Position numbers and translations under genes: made by a program. The notes beneath the pieces were generated by a model. It worked only from the letters and a program-made list of their open reading frames with translations. It was not told where the DNA came from and made no database searches. From Auanema rhodensis (taxonomy: Eukaryota > Nematoda > Chromadorea > Rhabditida > Rhabditidae): a stretch of 64,000 nt of DNA. Of the stretch, positions 37,591 through 50,336 are shown in pieces (positions within the stretch are counted from its first letter, which is position 1; each line of letters opens with the position of its first letter). The DNA lies in NCBI GenBank assembly GCA_964057225.1, contig OZ059899.1, forward strand, positions 20,406,501 to 20,470,500, in the 5' to 3' direction.

Positions 37591-40330
37591 CCTGGAGAAT
37601 TAATTTTTTCGTTGAATAACATTGTCCATCGTCTTCGCCTTGAAAAAAGGAATCTAAAAACATCTACTTTTTGTGAAATTATTTCGAAATTTTCAGGGAA
37701 AATTTTTGTCAAAATGTTTTTGGAAGCAATGTTGAGTGTACATGGAAACTCAACATACACTAATGCATCATTTTTCAAACGATCATAACTAATTTTTGTA
37801 TTAAGCGTTTTTCAATGTAGTATAGTGCATTCGATGCGGATTTTTAAGCTGCGTCGATCTGTGTTATCAGATTTGCGCTAGCTTAAAAATGCACCGAGAT
37901 ATCAACTGATATAAGTTTACACTTATATCCTCGATTTTCACCCTGAAGAATTAATTTTTTTGTTGAATAACATTGTCCATCGTCTTCGCCTTGAAAAAAG
38001 GAATCTAAAAACATCTACTTTTTTTGAAATTATTTTGAAATTTTCAGGGAAAATTTTTGTCAAAATGTTTTTGGAAGCAATGTTGAGTGTACATGGAAAC
38101 TCAACATACACTAATGCATCATTTTTCAAACGATCATGACTAATTTTTGTATTGAGGGTTTCTCAATGTAGTATAGTGCATTCGATGCGGATTTTTAAGC
38201 TGCGTCGATCTGTGTTATCAGATTTGCGCTAGCTTAAAAAAGCACCGAGATATCAACTGATATAAGTTCACACTTATATCCTCGATTTTCACCCTGGAGA
38301 ATTAATTTTTTCGTTGAATAACATTGTCCATCGTCTTCGCCTTGAAAAAAGGAATCTAAAAACATCTACTTTTTGTGAAATTATTTTGAAATTTTTAGGG
38401 AAAATTTTGGTCAAAATGTTTTTGGAAGCAATGTTGAGTGTACATGGAAACTCAACATACACTAATGCATCATTTTTCAAACGATCATAACTAATTTTTG
38501 TATTAAGCGTTTTTCAATGTAGTATAGTGCATTCGATGCGGATTTTTAAGCTGCGTCGATCTGTGTTATCAGATTTGCGCTAGCTTAAAAATGCACCGAG
38601 ATATCAACTGATATAAGTTTACACTTATATCCTCGATTTTCACCCTGAAGAATTAATTTTTTTGTTGAATAACATTGTCCATCGTCTTCGCCTTGAAAAA
38701 AGGAATCTAAAAACATCTACTTTTTTTGAAATTATTTTGAAATTTTCAGGGAAAATTTTTGTCAAAATGTTTTTGGAAGCAATGTTGAGTGTACATGGAA
38801 ACTCAACATACACTAATGCATCATTTTTCAAACGATCATGACTAATTTTTGTATTGAGGGTTTCTCAATGTAGTATAGTGCATTCGATGCGGATTTTTAA
38901 GCTGCGTCGATCTGTGTTATCAGATTTGCGCTAGCTTAAAAATGCACCGAGATATCAACTGATATAAGTTTACACTTATATCCTCGATTTTCACCCTGGA
39001 GAATTAATTTTTTCGTTGAATAACATTGTCCATCGTCTTCGCCTTGAAAAAAGGAATCTAAAAACATCTACTTTTTGTGAAATTATTTTGAAATTTTTAG
39101 GGAAAATTTTGGTCAAAATGTTTTTGGAAGCAATGTTGAGTGTACATGGAAACTCAACATACACTAATGCATCATTTTTCAAACGATCATAACTAATTCT
39201 TGTATTAAGCGTTTTTCAATGTAGTATAGTGCATTCGATGCGGATTTTTAAGCTGCGTCGATCTGTGTTATCAGATTTGCGCTAGCTTAAAAATGCACCG
39301 AGATATCAACTGATATAAGTTTACACTTATATCCTCGATTTTCACCCTGAAGAATTAATTTTTTTGTTGAATAACATTGTCCATCGTCTTCGCCTTGAAA
39401 AAAGGAATCTAAAAACATCTACTTTTTTTGAAATTATTTTGAAATTTTCAGGGAAAATTTTTGTCAAAATGTTTTTGGAAGCAATGTTGAGTGTACATGG
39501 AAACTCAACATACACTAATGCATCATTTTTCAAACGATCATGACTAATTTTTGTATTGAGGGTTTCTCAATGTAGTATAGTGCATTCGATGCGGATTTTT
39601 AAGCTGCGTCGATCTGTGTTATCAGATTTGCGCTAGCTTAAAAATGCACCGAGATATCAACTGATATAAGTTTACACTTATATCCTCGATTTTCACCCTG
39701 GAGAATTAATTTTTTCGTTGAATAACATTGTCCATCGTCTTCGCCTTGAAAAAAGGAATCTAAAAACATCTACTTTTTGTGAAATTATTTTGAAATTTTT
39801 AGGGAAAATTTTGGTCAAAATGTTTTTGGAAGCAATGTTGAGTGTACATGGAAACTCAACATACACTAATGCATCATTTTTCAAACGATCATGACTAATT
39901 TTTGTATTGAGGGTTTTTTAATGTAGTATAGTGCATTCGATGCGGATTTTTAAGCTGCGTCGATCTGTGTTATCAGATTTGCGCTAGTTAAAAATGCACC
40001 GAGATATCAACTGATATAAGTTCACACTTATATCCTCGATTTTCACCCTGAAAAATTGATTTTTTCGTTGAATAACATTGTCCATCGTCTTTGCCTTGAA
40101 AAAAGGAATCTAAAAACAACTACTTTTTGTGAAATTATTTCGAAATTTTTAGGGAAAATTTTTGTCAAAATATTTTTGGAAGCAATGTTGAGTGTACATG
40201 GAAACTCAACATACACTAATGCATCATTTTTCAAACGATCATAACTAATTTTTGTATTAAGCGTTTCTCAATGTTGTATAGTGCATTCGAATCGGATTTT
40301 TAAGCTGCGTCGATCTGTGTTATCAGATTT
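34690..40330 (+). repeat. Rare-variant monomers at 34.7-35.4 kb and 40.0-40.3 kb
   Basis: Monomers near 34,711 and 39,976 share AAAACAACTACTTTTTG and CTTTGCC and lie 5,264 bases apart (15 monomers less 1). In the left locus, CAATTTTGTATAG (35,005) and CATTCGAATCGG (35,371) lie in successive monomers. In the right locus CAATGTTGTATAG (40,269) and CATTCGAATCGG (40,284) lie in one. The right copy therefore looks like a one-monomer contraction of the left, or the left an expansion. The features given separately cover what lies between. Confidence 0.75.
37235..39900 (+). repeat. 702-bp two-monomer alternation
   Basis: Two subtypes alternate. One has CCCTGAAGAATTAATTTTTTT, CTTTTTTTGAAATT, TTTTCAGGG, CATGACTAA and GAGGGTTTC. 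The other has CCCTGGAG, TTTTTAGGG, TTTTGGTC, CATAACTAA and AAGCGTTTTTC. The first kind shows CTTTTTTTG near 37,317, 38,019, 38,721 and 39,423, steps of exactly 702. The second member of the first pair (near 37,587-37,830) is mixed, carrying TTATTTCGAAATTTTCAGGG. Confidence 0.88.
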
Positions 40331-43300
40331 GCGCTAGCTTAAAAATGCACCGAGATATCAACTGAAATAAGTTAACACATATATCCTCGATTTTCACCCT
40401 GAAGAATTAATTTTTTTGTTGAATAACATTGTCCATCGTCTTCGCCTTGAAAAAAGGAATCTAAAAACATCTACTTTTTGTGAAATTATTTTGAAATTTT
40501 TAGGGAAAATTTTTGTCAAAATGTTTTTGGAAGCAATGTTGAGTGTACATGGAAACTCAACATACACTAATACATCATTTTTTAAACGATCATAACTAAT
40601 TTTTGTATTGAGGGTTTCTCAATGTAGTATAGTGCATTCGATGCGGATTTTTAAGCTGCGTCGATCTGTGTTATCAGATTTGCGCTAGCTTAAAAAAGCA
40701 CCGAGATATCAACTGATATAAGTTCACACTTATATCCTCGATTTTCACCCTGAAAAATTGATTTTTTCGTTGAATAACATTGTCCATCGTCTTCGCCTTG
40801 AAAAAAGGAATCTAAAAACATCTACTTTTTGTGAAATTATTTTGAAATTTTTAGGGAAAATTTTTGTCAAAATGTTTTTGGAAGCAATGTTGAGTGTACA
40901 TGGAAACTCAACATACACTAATACATCATTTTTTAAACGATCATAACTAATTTTTGTATTGAGGGTTTCTCAATGTAGTATAGTGCATTCGATGCAGATT
41001 TTTAAGCTGCGTCGATCTGTGTTATCAGATTTGCGCTAGCTTAAAAAAGCACCGAGATATCAACTGATATAAGTTCACACTTATATCCTCGATTTTCACC
41101 CTGAAAAATTGATTTTTTCGTTGAATAACATTGTCCATCGTCTTCGCCTTGAAAAAAGGAATCTAAAAACATCTACTTTTTGTGAAATTATTTTGAAATT
41201 TTTAGGGAAAATTTTGGTCAAAATGTTTTTGGAAGCAATGTTGAGTGTACATGGAAACTCAACATACACTAATGCATCATTTTTCAAACGATCATAACTA
41301 ATTTTTGTATTAAGAGTTTCTCAATGTAGTATAGTGCATTCGATGCGGATTTTTAAGCTGCGTCGATCTGTGTTATCAGATTTGCGCTAGCTTAAAAATG
41401 CACCGAGATATCAACTGATATAAGTTTACACATATATCCTCGATTTTCACCCTGGAGAATTAATTTTTTCGTTGAATAACAATGTCCATCGTCTTCGCCT
41501 TAAAAAAAAAATCTAAAAACATCTACTTTTTGTGAAATTATTTTGAAATTTTTAGGGAAAATTTTGGTCAAAATGTTTTTGGAAGCAATGTTGAGTGTAC
41601 ATGGAAACTCAACATACACTAATGCATCATTTTTCAAACGATCATAACTAATTTTTGTATTGAGCGTTTCTCAATGTAGTATAGTGCATTCGATGCGGAT
41701 TTTTAAGCTGCGTCGATCTATGTTATCAGATTTGCGCTATCTTTAAAATGCACCGAGATATCAACTGTTATAAGTTCACACTTATATCCTCGATTTTCAC
41801 CCTGAAGAATTAATTTTTTTGTTGAATAACATTGTCCATCGTCTTCGCCTTGAAAAAAGGAATCTAAAAACATCTACTTTTTTTGAAATTATTTTGAAAT
41901 TTTCAGGGAAAATTTTTGTCAAAATGTTTTTGGAAGCAATGTTGAGTGTACATGGAAACTCAACATACACTAATGCATCATTTTTCAAACGATCATGACT
42001 AATTTTTGTATTGAGGGTTTCTCAATGTAGTATAGTGCATTCGATGCGGATTTTTAAGCTGCGTCGATCTGTGTTATCAGATTTGCGCTAGCTTAAAAAT
42101 GCACCGAGATATCAACTGATATAAGTTTACACATATATCCTCGATTTTCACCCTGGAGAATTAATTTTTTCGTTGAATAACAATGTCCATCGTCTTCGCC
42201 TTAAAAAAAAAATCTAAAAACATCTACTTTTTGTGAAATTATTTTGAAATTTTTAGGGAAAATTTTGGTCAAAATGTTTTTGGAAGCAATGTTGAGTGTA
42301 CATGGAAACTCAACATACACTAATGCATCATTTTTCAAACGATCATAACTAATTTTTGTATTGAGCGTTTCTCAATGTAGTATAGTGCATTCGATGCGGA
42401 TTTTTAAGCTGCGTCGATCTATGTTATCAGATTTGCGCTATCTTTAAAATGCACCGAGATATCAACTGTTATAAGTTCACACTTATATCCTCGATTTTCA
42501 CCCTGAAAAATTGATTTTTTCGTTGAATAACATTGTCCATCGTCTTCGCCTTGAAAAAAGGAATCTAAAAACATCTACTTTTTGTGAAATTATTTTGAAA
42601 TTTTTAGGGAAAATTTTGGTCAAAATGTTTTTGGAAGCAATGTTGAGTGTACATGGAAACTCAACATACACTAATGCATCATTTTTCAAACGATCATAAC
42701 TAATTTTTGTATTAAGAGTTTCTCAATGTAGTATAGTGCATTCGATGCGGATTTTTAAGCTGCGTCGATCTGTGTTATCAGATTTGCGCTAGCTTAAAAA
42801 TGCACCGAGATATCAACTGATATAAGTTTACACTTATATCCTCGATTTTCACCCTGGAGAATTAATTTTTTCGTTGAATAACAATATCCATCGTCTTCGC
42901 CTTAAAAAAAAAATCTAAAAACATCTACTTTTTGTGAAATTATTTTGAAATTTTTAGGGAAAATTTTGGTCAAAATGTTTTTGGAAGCAATGTTGAGTGT
43001 ACATGGAAACTCAACATACACTAATGCATCATTTTTCAAACGATCATAACTAATTTTTGTATTGAGCGTTTCTCAATGTAGTATAGTGCATTCGATGCGG
43101 ATTTTTAAGCTGCGTCGATCTATGTTATCAGATTTGCGCTATCTTTAAAATGCACCGAGATATCAACTGTTATAAGTTCACACTTATATCCTCGATTTTC
43201 ACCCTGAAAAATTGATTTTTTCGTTGAATAACATTGTCCATCGTCTTCGCCTTGAAAAAAGGAATCTAAAAACATCTACTTTTTGTGAAATTATTTTGAA

Positions 43301-45396
43301 ATTTTTAGGGAAAATTTTGGTCAAAATGTTTTTGGAAGCAATGTTGACTGTACATGGAAACTCAACATACACTAATGCATCATTTTTCAAACGATCATAA
43401 CTAATTTTTGTATTGAGCGTTTCTCAATGTAGTATAGTGCATTCGATGCGGATTTTTAAGCTGCGTCGATCTATGTTATCAGATTTGCGCTATCTTTAAA
43501 ATGCACCGAGATATCAACTGTTATAAGTTCACACTTATATCCTCGATTTTCACCCTGAAAAATTGATTTTTTCGTTGAATAACATTGTCCATCGTCTTCG
43601 CCTTGAAAAAAGGAATCTAAAAACATCTACTTTTTGTGAAATTATTTTGAAATTTTTAGGGAAAATTTTGGTCAAAATGTTTTTGGAAGCAATGTTGAGT
43701 GTACATGGAAACTCAACATACACTAATGCATCATTTTTCAAACGATCATAACTAATTTTTGTATTAAGAGTTTCTCAATGTAGTATAGTGCATTCGATGC
43801 GGATTTTTAAGCTGCGTCGATCTGTGTTATCAGATTTGCGCTAGCTTAAAAATGCACCGAGATATCAACTGATATAAGTTTACACTTATATCCTCGATTT
43901 TCACCCTGGAGAATTAATTTTTTCGTTGAATAACAATGTCCATCGTCTTCGCCTTAAAAAAAAAATCTAAAAACATCTACTTTTTGTGAAATTATTTTGA
44001 AATTTTTAGGGAAAATTTTGGTCAAAATGTTTTTGGAAGCAATGTTGAGTGTACATGGAAACTCAACATACACTAATGCATCATTTTTCAAACGATTATA
44101 ACTAATTTTTGTATTGAGCGTTTCTCAATGTAGTATAGTGCATTCGATGCGGATTTTTAAGCTGCGTCGATCTATGTTATCAGATTTGCGCTATCTTTAA
44201 AATGCACCGAGATATCAACTGTTATAAGTTCACACTTATATCCTCGATTTTCACCCTGAAAAATTGATTTTTTCGTTGAATAACATTGTCCATCGTCTTC
44301 GCCTTGAAAAAAGGAATCTAAAAACATCTACTTTTTGTGAAATTATTTTGAAATTTTTAGGGAAAATTTTGGTCAAAATGTTTTTGGAAGCAATGTTGAC
44401 TGTACATGGAAACTCAACATACACTAATGCATCATTTTTCAAACGATCATAACTAATTTTTGTATTGAGCGTTTCTCAATGTAGTATAGTGCATTCGATG
44501 CGGATTTTTAAGCTGCGTCGATCTATGTTATCAGATTTGCGCTATCTTTAAAATGCACCGAGATATCAACTGTTATAAGTTCACACTTATATCCTCGATT
44601 TTCACCCTGAAAAATTGATTTTTTCGTTGAATAACATTGTCCATCGTCTTCGCCTTGAAAAAAGGAATCTAAAAACATCTACTTTTTGTGAAATTATTTT
44701 GAAATTTTTAGGGAAAATTTTGGTCAAAATGTTTTTGGAAGCAATGTTGAGTGTACATGGAAACTCAACATACACTAATGCATCATTTTTCAAACGATCA
44801 TAACTAATTTTTGTATTAAGAGTTTCTCAATGTAGTATAGTGCATTCGATGCGGATTTTTAAGCTGCGTCGATCTGTGTTATCAGATTTGCGCTAGCTTA
44901 AAAATGCACCGAGATATCAACTGATATAAGTTTACACTTATATCCTCGATTTTCACCCTGGAGAATTAATTTTTTCGTTGAATAACAATGTCCATCGTCT
45001 TCGCCTTAAAAAAAAAATCTAAAAACATCTACTTTTTGTGAAATTATTTTGAAATTTTTAGGGAAAATTTTGGTCAAAATGTTTTTGGAAGCAATGTTGA
45101 GTGTACATGGAAACTCAACATACACTAATGCATCATTTTTCAAACGATCATAACTAATTTTTGTATTAAGAGTTTCTCAATGTAGTATAGTGCATTCGAT
45201 GCGGATTTTTAAGCTGCGTCGATCTGTGTTATCAGATTTGCGCTAGCTTAAAAATGCACCGAGATATCAACTGATATAAGTTTACACTTATATCCTCGAT
45301 TTTCACCCTGGAGAATTAATTTTTTCGTTGAATAACAATGTCCATCGTCTTCGCCTTAAAAAAAAAATCTAAAAACATCTACTTTTTGTGAAATTA
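40330..45396 (+). repeat. 351-bp array with 1,052-bp three-monomer repeats
   Basis: After two or three edge-like monomers (one GTTAAC kind at about 40,329), a three-monomer unit repeats at 1,052 bp. Monomers whose CCCTGAAAAATTGATT starts near 42,500, 43,552 and 44,604 match, and the rare TTGACTGTACATG change lies at about 43,346 and 44,398. AACTGTTATAAG in place of AACTGATATAAG marks several copies (for example 41,765, 42,467, 43,168) and breaks one base pair of the 9-bp dyad. AAGAGTTTCTC is another local marker. No gene is seen. Confidence 0.85.
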
Positions 45397-45930
45397 TTTT
45401 GAAATTTTTAGGGAAAATTTTGGTCAAAATGTTTTTGGAAGCAATGTTGAGTGTACATGGAAACTCAACATACACTAATGCATCATTTTTCAAACGATCA
45501 TAACTAATTTTTGTATTAAGAGTTTCTCAATGTAGTATAGTGCATTCGATGCGGATTTTTAAGCTGCGTCGATCTGTGTTATCAGATTTGCGCTAGCTTA
45601 AAAATGCACCGAGATATCAACTGATATAAGTTTACACTTATATCCTCGATTTTCACCCTGGAGAATTAATTTTTTCGTTGAATAACAATGTCCATCGTCT
45701 TCGCCTTAAAAAAAAAATCTAAAAACATCTACTTTTTGTGAAATTATTTTGAAATTTTTAGGGAAAATTTTGGTCAAAATGTTTTTGGAAGCAATGTTGA
45801 GTGTACATGGAAACTCAACATACACTAATGCATCATTTTTCAAACGATCATAACTAATTTTTGTATTGAGCGTTTCTCAATGTAGTATAGTGCATTCGAT
45901 GCGGATTTTTAAGCTGCGTCGATCTATGTT
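44881..45930 (+). repeat. Run of three near-identical 350-bp monomers
   Basis: Monomers start at 44,881, 45,231 and 45,581, a step of 350, because all carry the uninterrupted A-tract form (CCTTAAAAAAAAAATC) in place of the interrupted CCTTGAAAAAAGGAATC. All three also carry CCCTGGAG, AACAATG and TTTTGGTC. A run of one length class suggests very recent single-monomer amplification. Confidence 0.85.
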
Positions 45931-48903
45931 ATCAGATTTGCGCTATCTTTAAAATGCACCGAGATATCAACTGTTATAAGTTCACACTTATATCCTCGAT
46001 TTTCACCCTGAAAAATTGATTTTTTCGTTGAATAACATTGTCCATCGTCTTCGCCTTGAAAAAAGGAATCTAAAAACATCTACTTTTTGTGAAATTATTT
46101 TGAAATTTTTAGGGAAAATTTTGGTCAAAATGCTTTTGGAAGCAATGTTGAGTGTACATGGAAACTCAACATACACTAATGCATCATTTTTCAAACGATC
46201 ATAACTAATTTTTGTATTAAGAGTTTCTCAATGTAGTATAGTGCATTCGATGCGGATTTTTAAGCTGCGTCGATCTGTGTTATCAGATTTGCGCTAGCTT
46301 AAAAATGCACCGAGATATCAACTGTTATAAGTTCACACTTATATCCTCGATTTTCACCCTGAAGAATTAATTTTTTCGTTGAATAACATTGTCCATCGTT
46401 TTTGCCTTGAAAAAAGGAATCTAAAAACATCTACTTTTTGTGAAATTATTTTGAAATTTTTAGGCAAAATTTTTGTCAAAATGTTTTTGAAAGCAATGTT
46501 GAGTGTACATGGAAACTCAACATACACTAATGCATCATTTTTCAAACAATCATAAATAATTTTTGTATTGAGCGTTTCTCAATGTAGTATAATGCACTCG
46601 ATGCGGATTTTTAAGCTGCGTCGATCTGTGTTATCAGATTTGCACTAGCTTAAAAATGCACCGCGATATCAACTGATATAAGTTCACACTTATATCCTCG
46701 ATTTTCACCCTGAAGAATTAATTTTTTCGTTGAATAACATTGTCCATCATCTTCGCCTTGAAAAAGGGAATTTAAAAACAACTACTTTTTGTGAAATTAT
46801 TTCGAAATTTTTAGGTAAAATTTTTGTCAAAATGTTTTTGAAAGCAATGTTGAGTGTACATGGAAACTCAACATACACTAATGCATCATTTTTCAAACGA
46901 TCATGACTAATTTTTGTATTGAGCGTTTCTCAATGTAGTATAATGCACTCGATGCGGATTTTTAAGCTGCGTCGATCTGTGTTATCAGATTTGCACTAGC
47001 TTAAAAATGAACCGAGATATCAACTGATATAAGTTCACACTTATATCCTCGATTTTCACCCTGAAGAATTAATTTTTTCGTTGAGTAACATTGTCCATCA
47101 TCTTCGCCTTGAAAAAAGGAATCTAAAAACAACTACTTTTTGTGAAATTATTTTGAAATTTTTAGGGAAAATTTTGGTCAAAATGTTTTTGGAAGCAATG
47201 TTGAGTGTACATGGAAACTCAACATACACTAATGCATCATTTTTCAAACGATCATAACTAATTTTTGTATTAAGAGTTTCTCAATGTAGTATAGTGCATT
47301 CGATGCGGATTTTTAAGCTGCGTCGATCTGTGTTATCAGATTTGCGCTAGCTTAAAAATGCACCGAGATATCAACTGATATAAGTTTACACTTATATCCT
47401 CGATTTTCACCCTGGAGAATTAATTTTTTCGTTGAATAACAATGTCCATCGTCTTCGCCTTAAAAAAAAAATCTAAAAACATCTACTTTTTGTGAAATTA
47501 TTTTGAAATTTTTAGGGAAAATTTTGGTCAAAATGTTTTTGGAAGCAATGTTGAGTGTACATGGAAACTCAACATACACTAATGCATCATTTTTCAAACG
47601 ATCATAACTAATTTTTGTATTGAGCGTTTCTCAATGTAGTATAGTGCATTCGATGCGGATTTTTAAGCTGCGTCGATCTATGTTATCAGATTTGCGCTAT
47701 CTTTAAAATGCACCGAGATATCAACTGTTATAAGTTCACACTTATATCCTCGATTTTCACCCTGAAAAATTGATTTTTTCGTTGAATAACATTGTCCATC
47801 GTCTTCGCCTTGAAAAAAGGAATCTAAAAACATCTACTTTTTGTGAAATTATTTTGAAATTTTTAGGGAAAATTTTGGTCAAAATGCTTTTGGAAGCAAT
47901 GTTGAGTGTACATGGAAACTCAACATACACTAATGCATCATTTTTCAAACGATCATAACTAATTTTTGTATTAAGAGTTTCTCAATGTAGTATAGTGCAT
48001 TCGATGCGGATTTTTAAGCTGCGTCGATCTGTGTTATCAGATTTGCGCTAGCTTAAAAATGCACCGAGATATCAACTGTTATAAGTTCACACTTATATCC
48101 TCGATTTTCACCCTGAAGAATTAATTTTTTCGTTGAATAACATTGTCCATCGTTTTTGCCTTGAAAAAAGGAATCTAAAAACATCTACTTTTTGTGAAAT
48201 TATTTTGAAATTTTTAGGCAAAATTTTTGTCAAAATGTTTTTGAAAGCAATGTTGAGTGTACATGGAAACTCAACATACACTAATGCATCATTTTTCAAA
48301 CAATCATAAATAATTTTTGTATTGAGCGTTTCTCAATGTAGTATAATGCACTCGATGCGGATTTTTAAGCTGCGTCGATCTGTGTTATCAGATTTGCACT
48401 AGCTTAAAAATGCACCGCGATATCAACTGATATAAGTTCACACTTATATCCTCGATTTTCACCCTGAAGAATTAATTTTTTCGTTGAATAACATTGTCCA
48501 TCATCTTCGCCTTGAAAAAGGGAATCTAAAAACAACTACTTTTTGTGAAATTATTTCGAAATTTTTAGGTAAAATTTTTGTCAAAATGTTTTTGAAAGCA
48601 ATGTTGAGTGTACATGGAAACTCAACATACACTAATGCATCATTTTTCAAACGATCATAAATAATTTTTGTATTGAGCGTTTCTCAATGTAGTATAATGC
48701 ACTCGATGCGGATTTTTAAGCTGCGTCGATCTGTGTTATCAGATTTGCACTAGCTTAAAAATGAACCGAGATATCAACTGATATAAGTTCACACTTATAT
48801 CCTCGATTTTCACCCTGAAGAATTAATTTTTTCGTTGAGTAACATTGTCCATCATCTTCGCCTTGAAAAAAGGAATCTAAAAACAACTACTTTTTGTGAA
48901 ATT
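45396..48903 (+). repeat. 1,754-bp (five-monomer) tandem duplication
   Basis: Copy 1 spans about 45,396-47,149 and copy 2 about 47,150-48,903. Markers pair at +1,754: AATGCTTTTGG near 46,130/47,884; CAATCATAAATAATT near 46,549/48,303; TTTGCACTAGC near 46,639/48,393; CCGCGATATC near 46,662/48,416. Small differences are GGGAATTTAAAA versus GGGAATCTAAAA, and CATGACTAA versus CATAAATAA. The copies part near 47,150/48,904 where TTATTTTGAAATTTTTAGGGAA meets TTATTTCG and TTAGGCAA. Confidence 0.92.
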
Positions 48904-50336
48904 ATTTCGAAATTTTTAGGCAAAATTTTTGTCAAAATGTTTTTGAAAGCAATGTTGAGTGTACATGGAAACTCAACATACACTAATGCATCATTTTTCA
49001 AACGATCATAAATAATTTTTGTATTGAGCGTTTCTCAATGTAGTATAATGCACTCGATGCGGATTTTTAAGCTGCTTCGATCTGTGTTATCAGATTTGCG
49101 CTAGCTTAAAAATGCACCGAGATATCAACTGATATAAGTTCACACTTATATCCTCGATTTTCACCCTGAAGAATTAATTTTTTCGTTGAATAACAATGTC
49201 CATCATCTTCGCCTTAAAAAAAGGAACCTAAAAACATCTACTTTTTGTGAAATTATTTTGAAATTTTTAGGCAAAATTTTTGTCAAAATGTTTTTGAAAG
49301 CAATGTTGAGTGTACATGGAAACTCAACATACACTAATGCATCATTTTTCAAACGATCATAACTAATTTTTGTATTGAGCGTTTCTCAATGTAGTATAGT
49401 GCATTCGATGCGGATTTTTAAGCTGCGTCGATCTGTGTTATCAGATTTGCGCTAGCTTAAAAATGCACCGAGATATCAACTGATATAAGTTCACACTTAT
49501 ATCCTCGATTTTCACCCTGAAGAATTGAATTTTTTGTTGAATAACATTGTCCATCGTCTTCGCCTTGAAAAAAGGAACCTAAAAACATCTACTTTTTGTG
49601 AAATTATTTTGAAATTTTTAGGCAAAATTTTTGTCAAAATGTTTTTGAAAGCAATGTTGAGTGTACATGGAAACTCAACATACACTAATGCATCATTTTT
49701 CAAACGATCATAACTAATTTTTGTATTGAGCGTTTCTCAATGTAGTATAGTGCATTCGATGCGGATTTTTAAGCTGCGTCGATCTGTGTTATCAGATTTG
49801 CGCTAGCTTAAAAATGCACCGAGATATCAACTGATATAAGTTCACACTTATATCCTCGATTTTCACCCTGAAGAATTGATTTTTTTGTTGAATAACATTG
49901 TCCATCGTCTTCGGCTTGAAAAAAGGAATCTAAAAACTTTCTACTTTTTGTGAAATTATTCTGAAATTTTTAGGGAAAATTTTTGTCAAAATGTTTTTGG
50001 AAGCAATGTTGAGTGTACATGGAAACTCAACATACACTAATGCATCATTTTTCAAACGATCATAACTAATTTTTGTATTGAGCGTTTCTCAATGTAGTAT
50101 AGTGCATTCGATGCGGATTTTTAAGCTGCGTCGATCTGTGTTATCAGATTTGCGCTAGCTTAAAAATGCACCGAGATATCAACTGATATAAGTTCACACT
50201 TATATCCTCGATTTTCACCCTGAAGAATTAATTTTTTCGTTGAATAACATTGTCCATCGTCTTCGCCTTGAAAAAAGGAATCTAAAAACATCTACTTTTT
50301 GTGAAATTATTTTGAAATTTTAAGGCAAAATTTTTT
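48904..50336 (+). repeat. 351-bp array, edge monomers next to the junction
   Basis: About four monomers with variants that are rare elsewhere: GTCCATCATC, GAACCTAAAAAC, TTAGGCAAAATTTTTG, TTTTTGAAAGCAATG, GCTGCTTCGATC (49,07x) and CTAAAAACTTTCTAC (a one-base insertion giving a 352-bp copy at 49,791). The last fragment has TTTTAAGGC for TTTTTAGGC. Edge monomers of satellites commonly escape homogenisation, and this pattern fits, though the last copies are still close to consensus. Confidence 0.85.

Larger units (their letters stand above)
1..50336 (+). repeat. 351-bp satellite array, 143 complete monomers plus a fragment
   Basis: The array is uninterrupted and head-to-tail. With the ATCAGATTTG motif as monomer start, starts fall at 1, 341, 691, 1042, 1393, 1744, 2096 and so on to 49,791 and 50,143. 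That gives 68 monomers up to 23,826, 74 more up to 49,791, and one of 352 bp. Most monomers are 351 bp; 349-350 bp forms come from a shorter A-tract, 352 bp forms from single insertions, and the first is 340 bp. Composition is about 31% GC by hand count of one monomer. Copies differ by a few percent, in variants shared in blocks, which indicates concerted evolution by unequal exchange. I see no gene, transposon or inversion inside. The family is not one I recognise; the repeat structure itself is certain. Confidence 0.98.

Noticed and set aside
5160-39900. Single regular higher-order repeat through the 351-bp array.
   Set aside because: Best-matching shifts change from zone to zone (6,656, 2,804, 2,453, 4,914, 4,212, 702), so one constant unit does not fit.
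1-50336. CRISPR array.
   Set aside because: The whole 351-bp unit repeats, with no alternation of short direct repeats and unique spacers.
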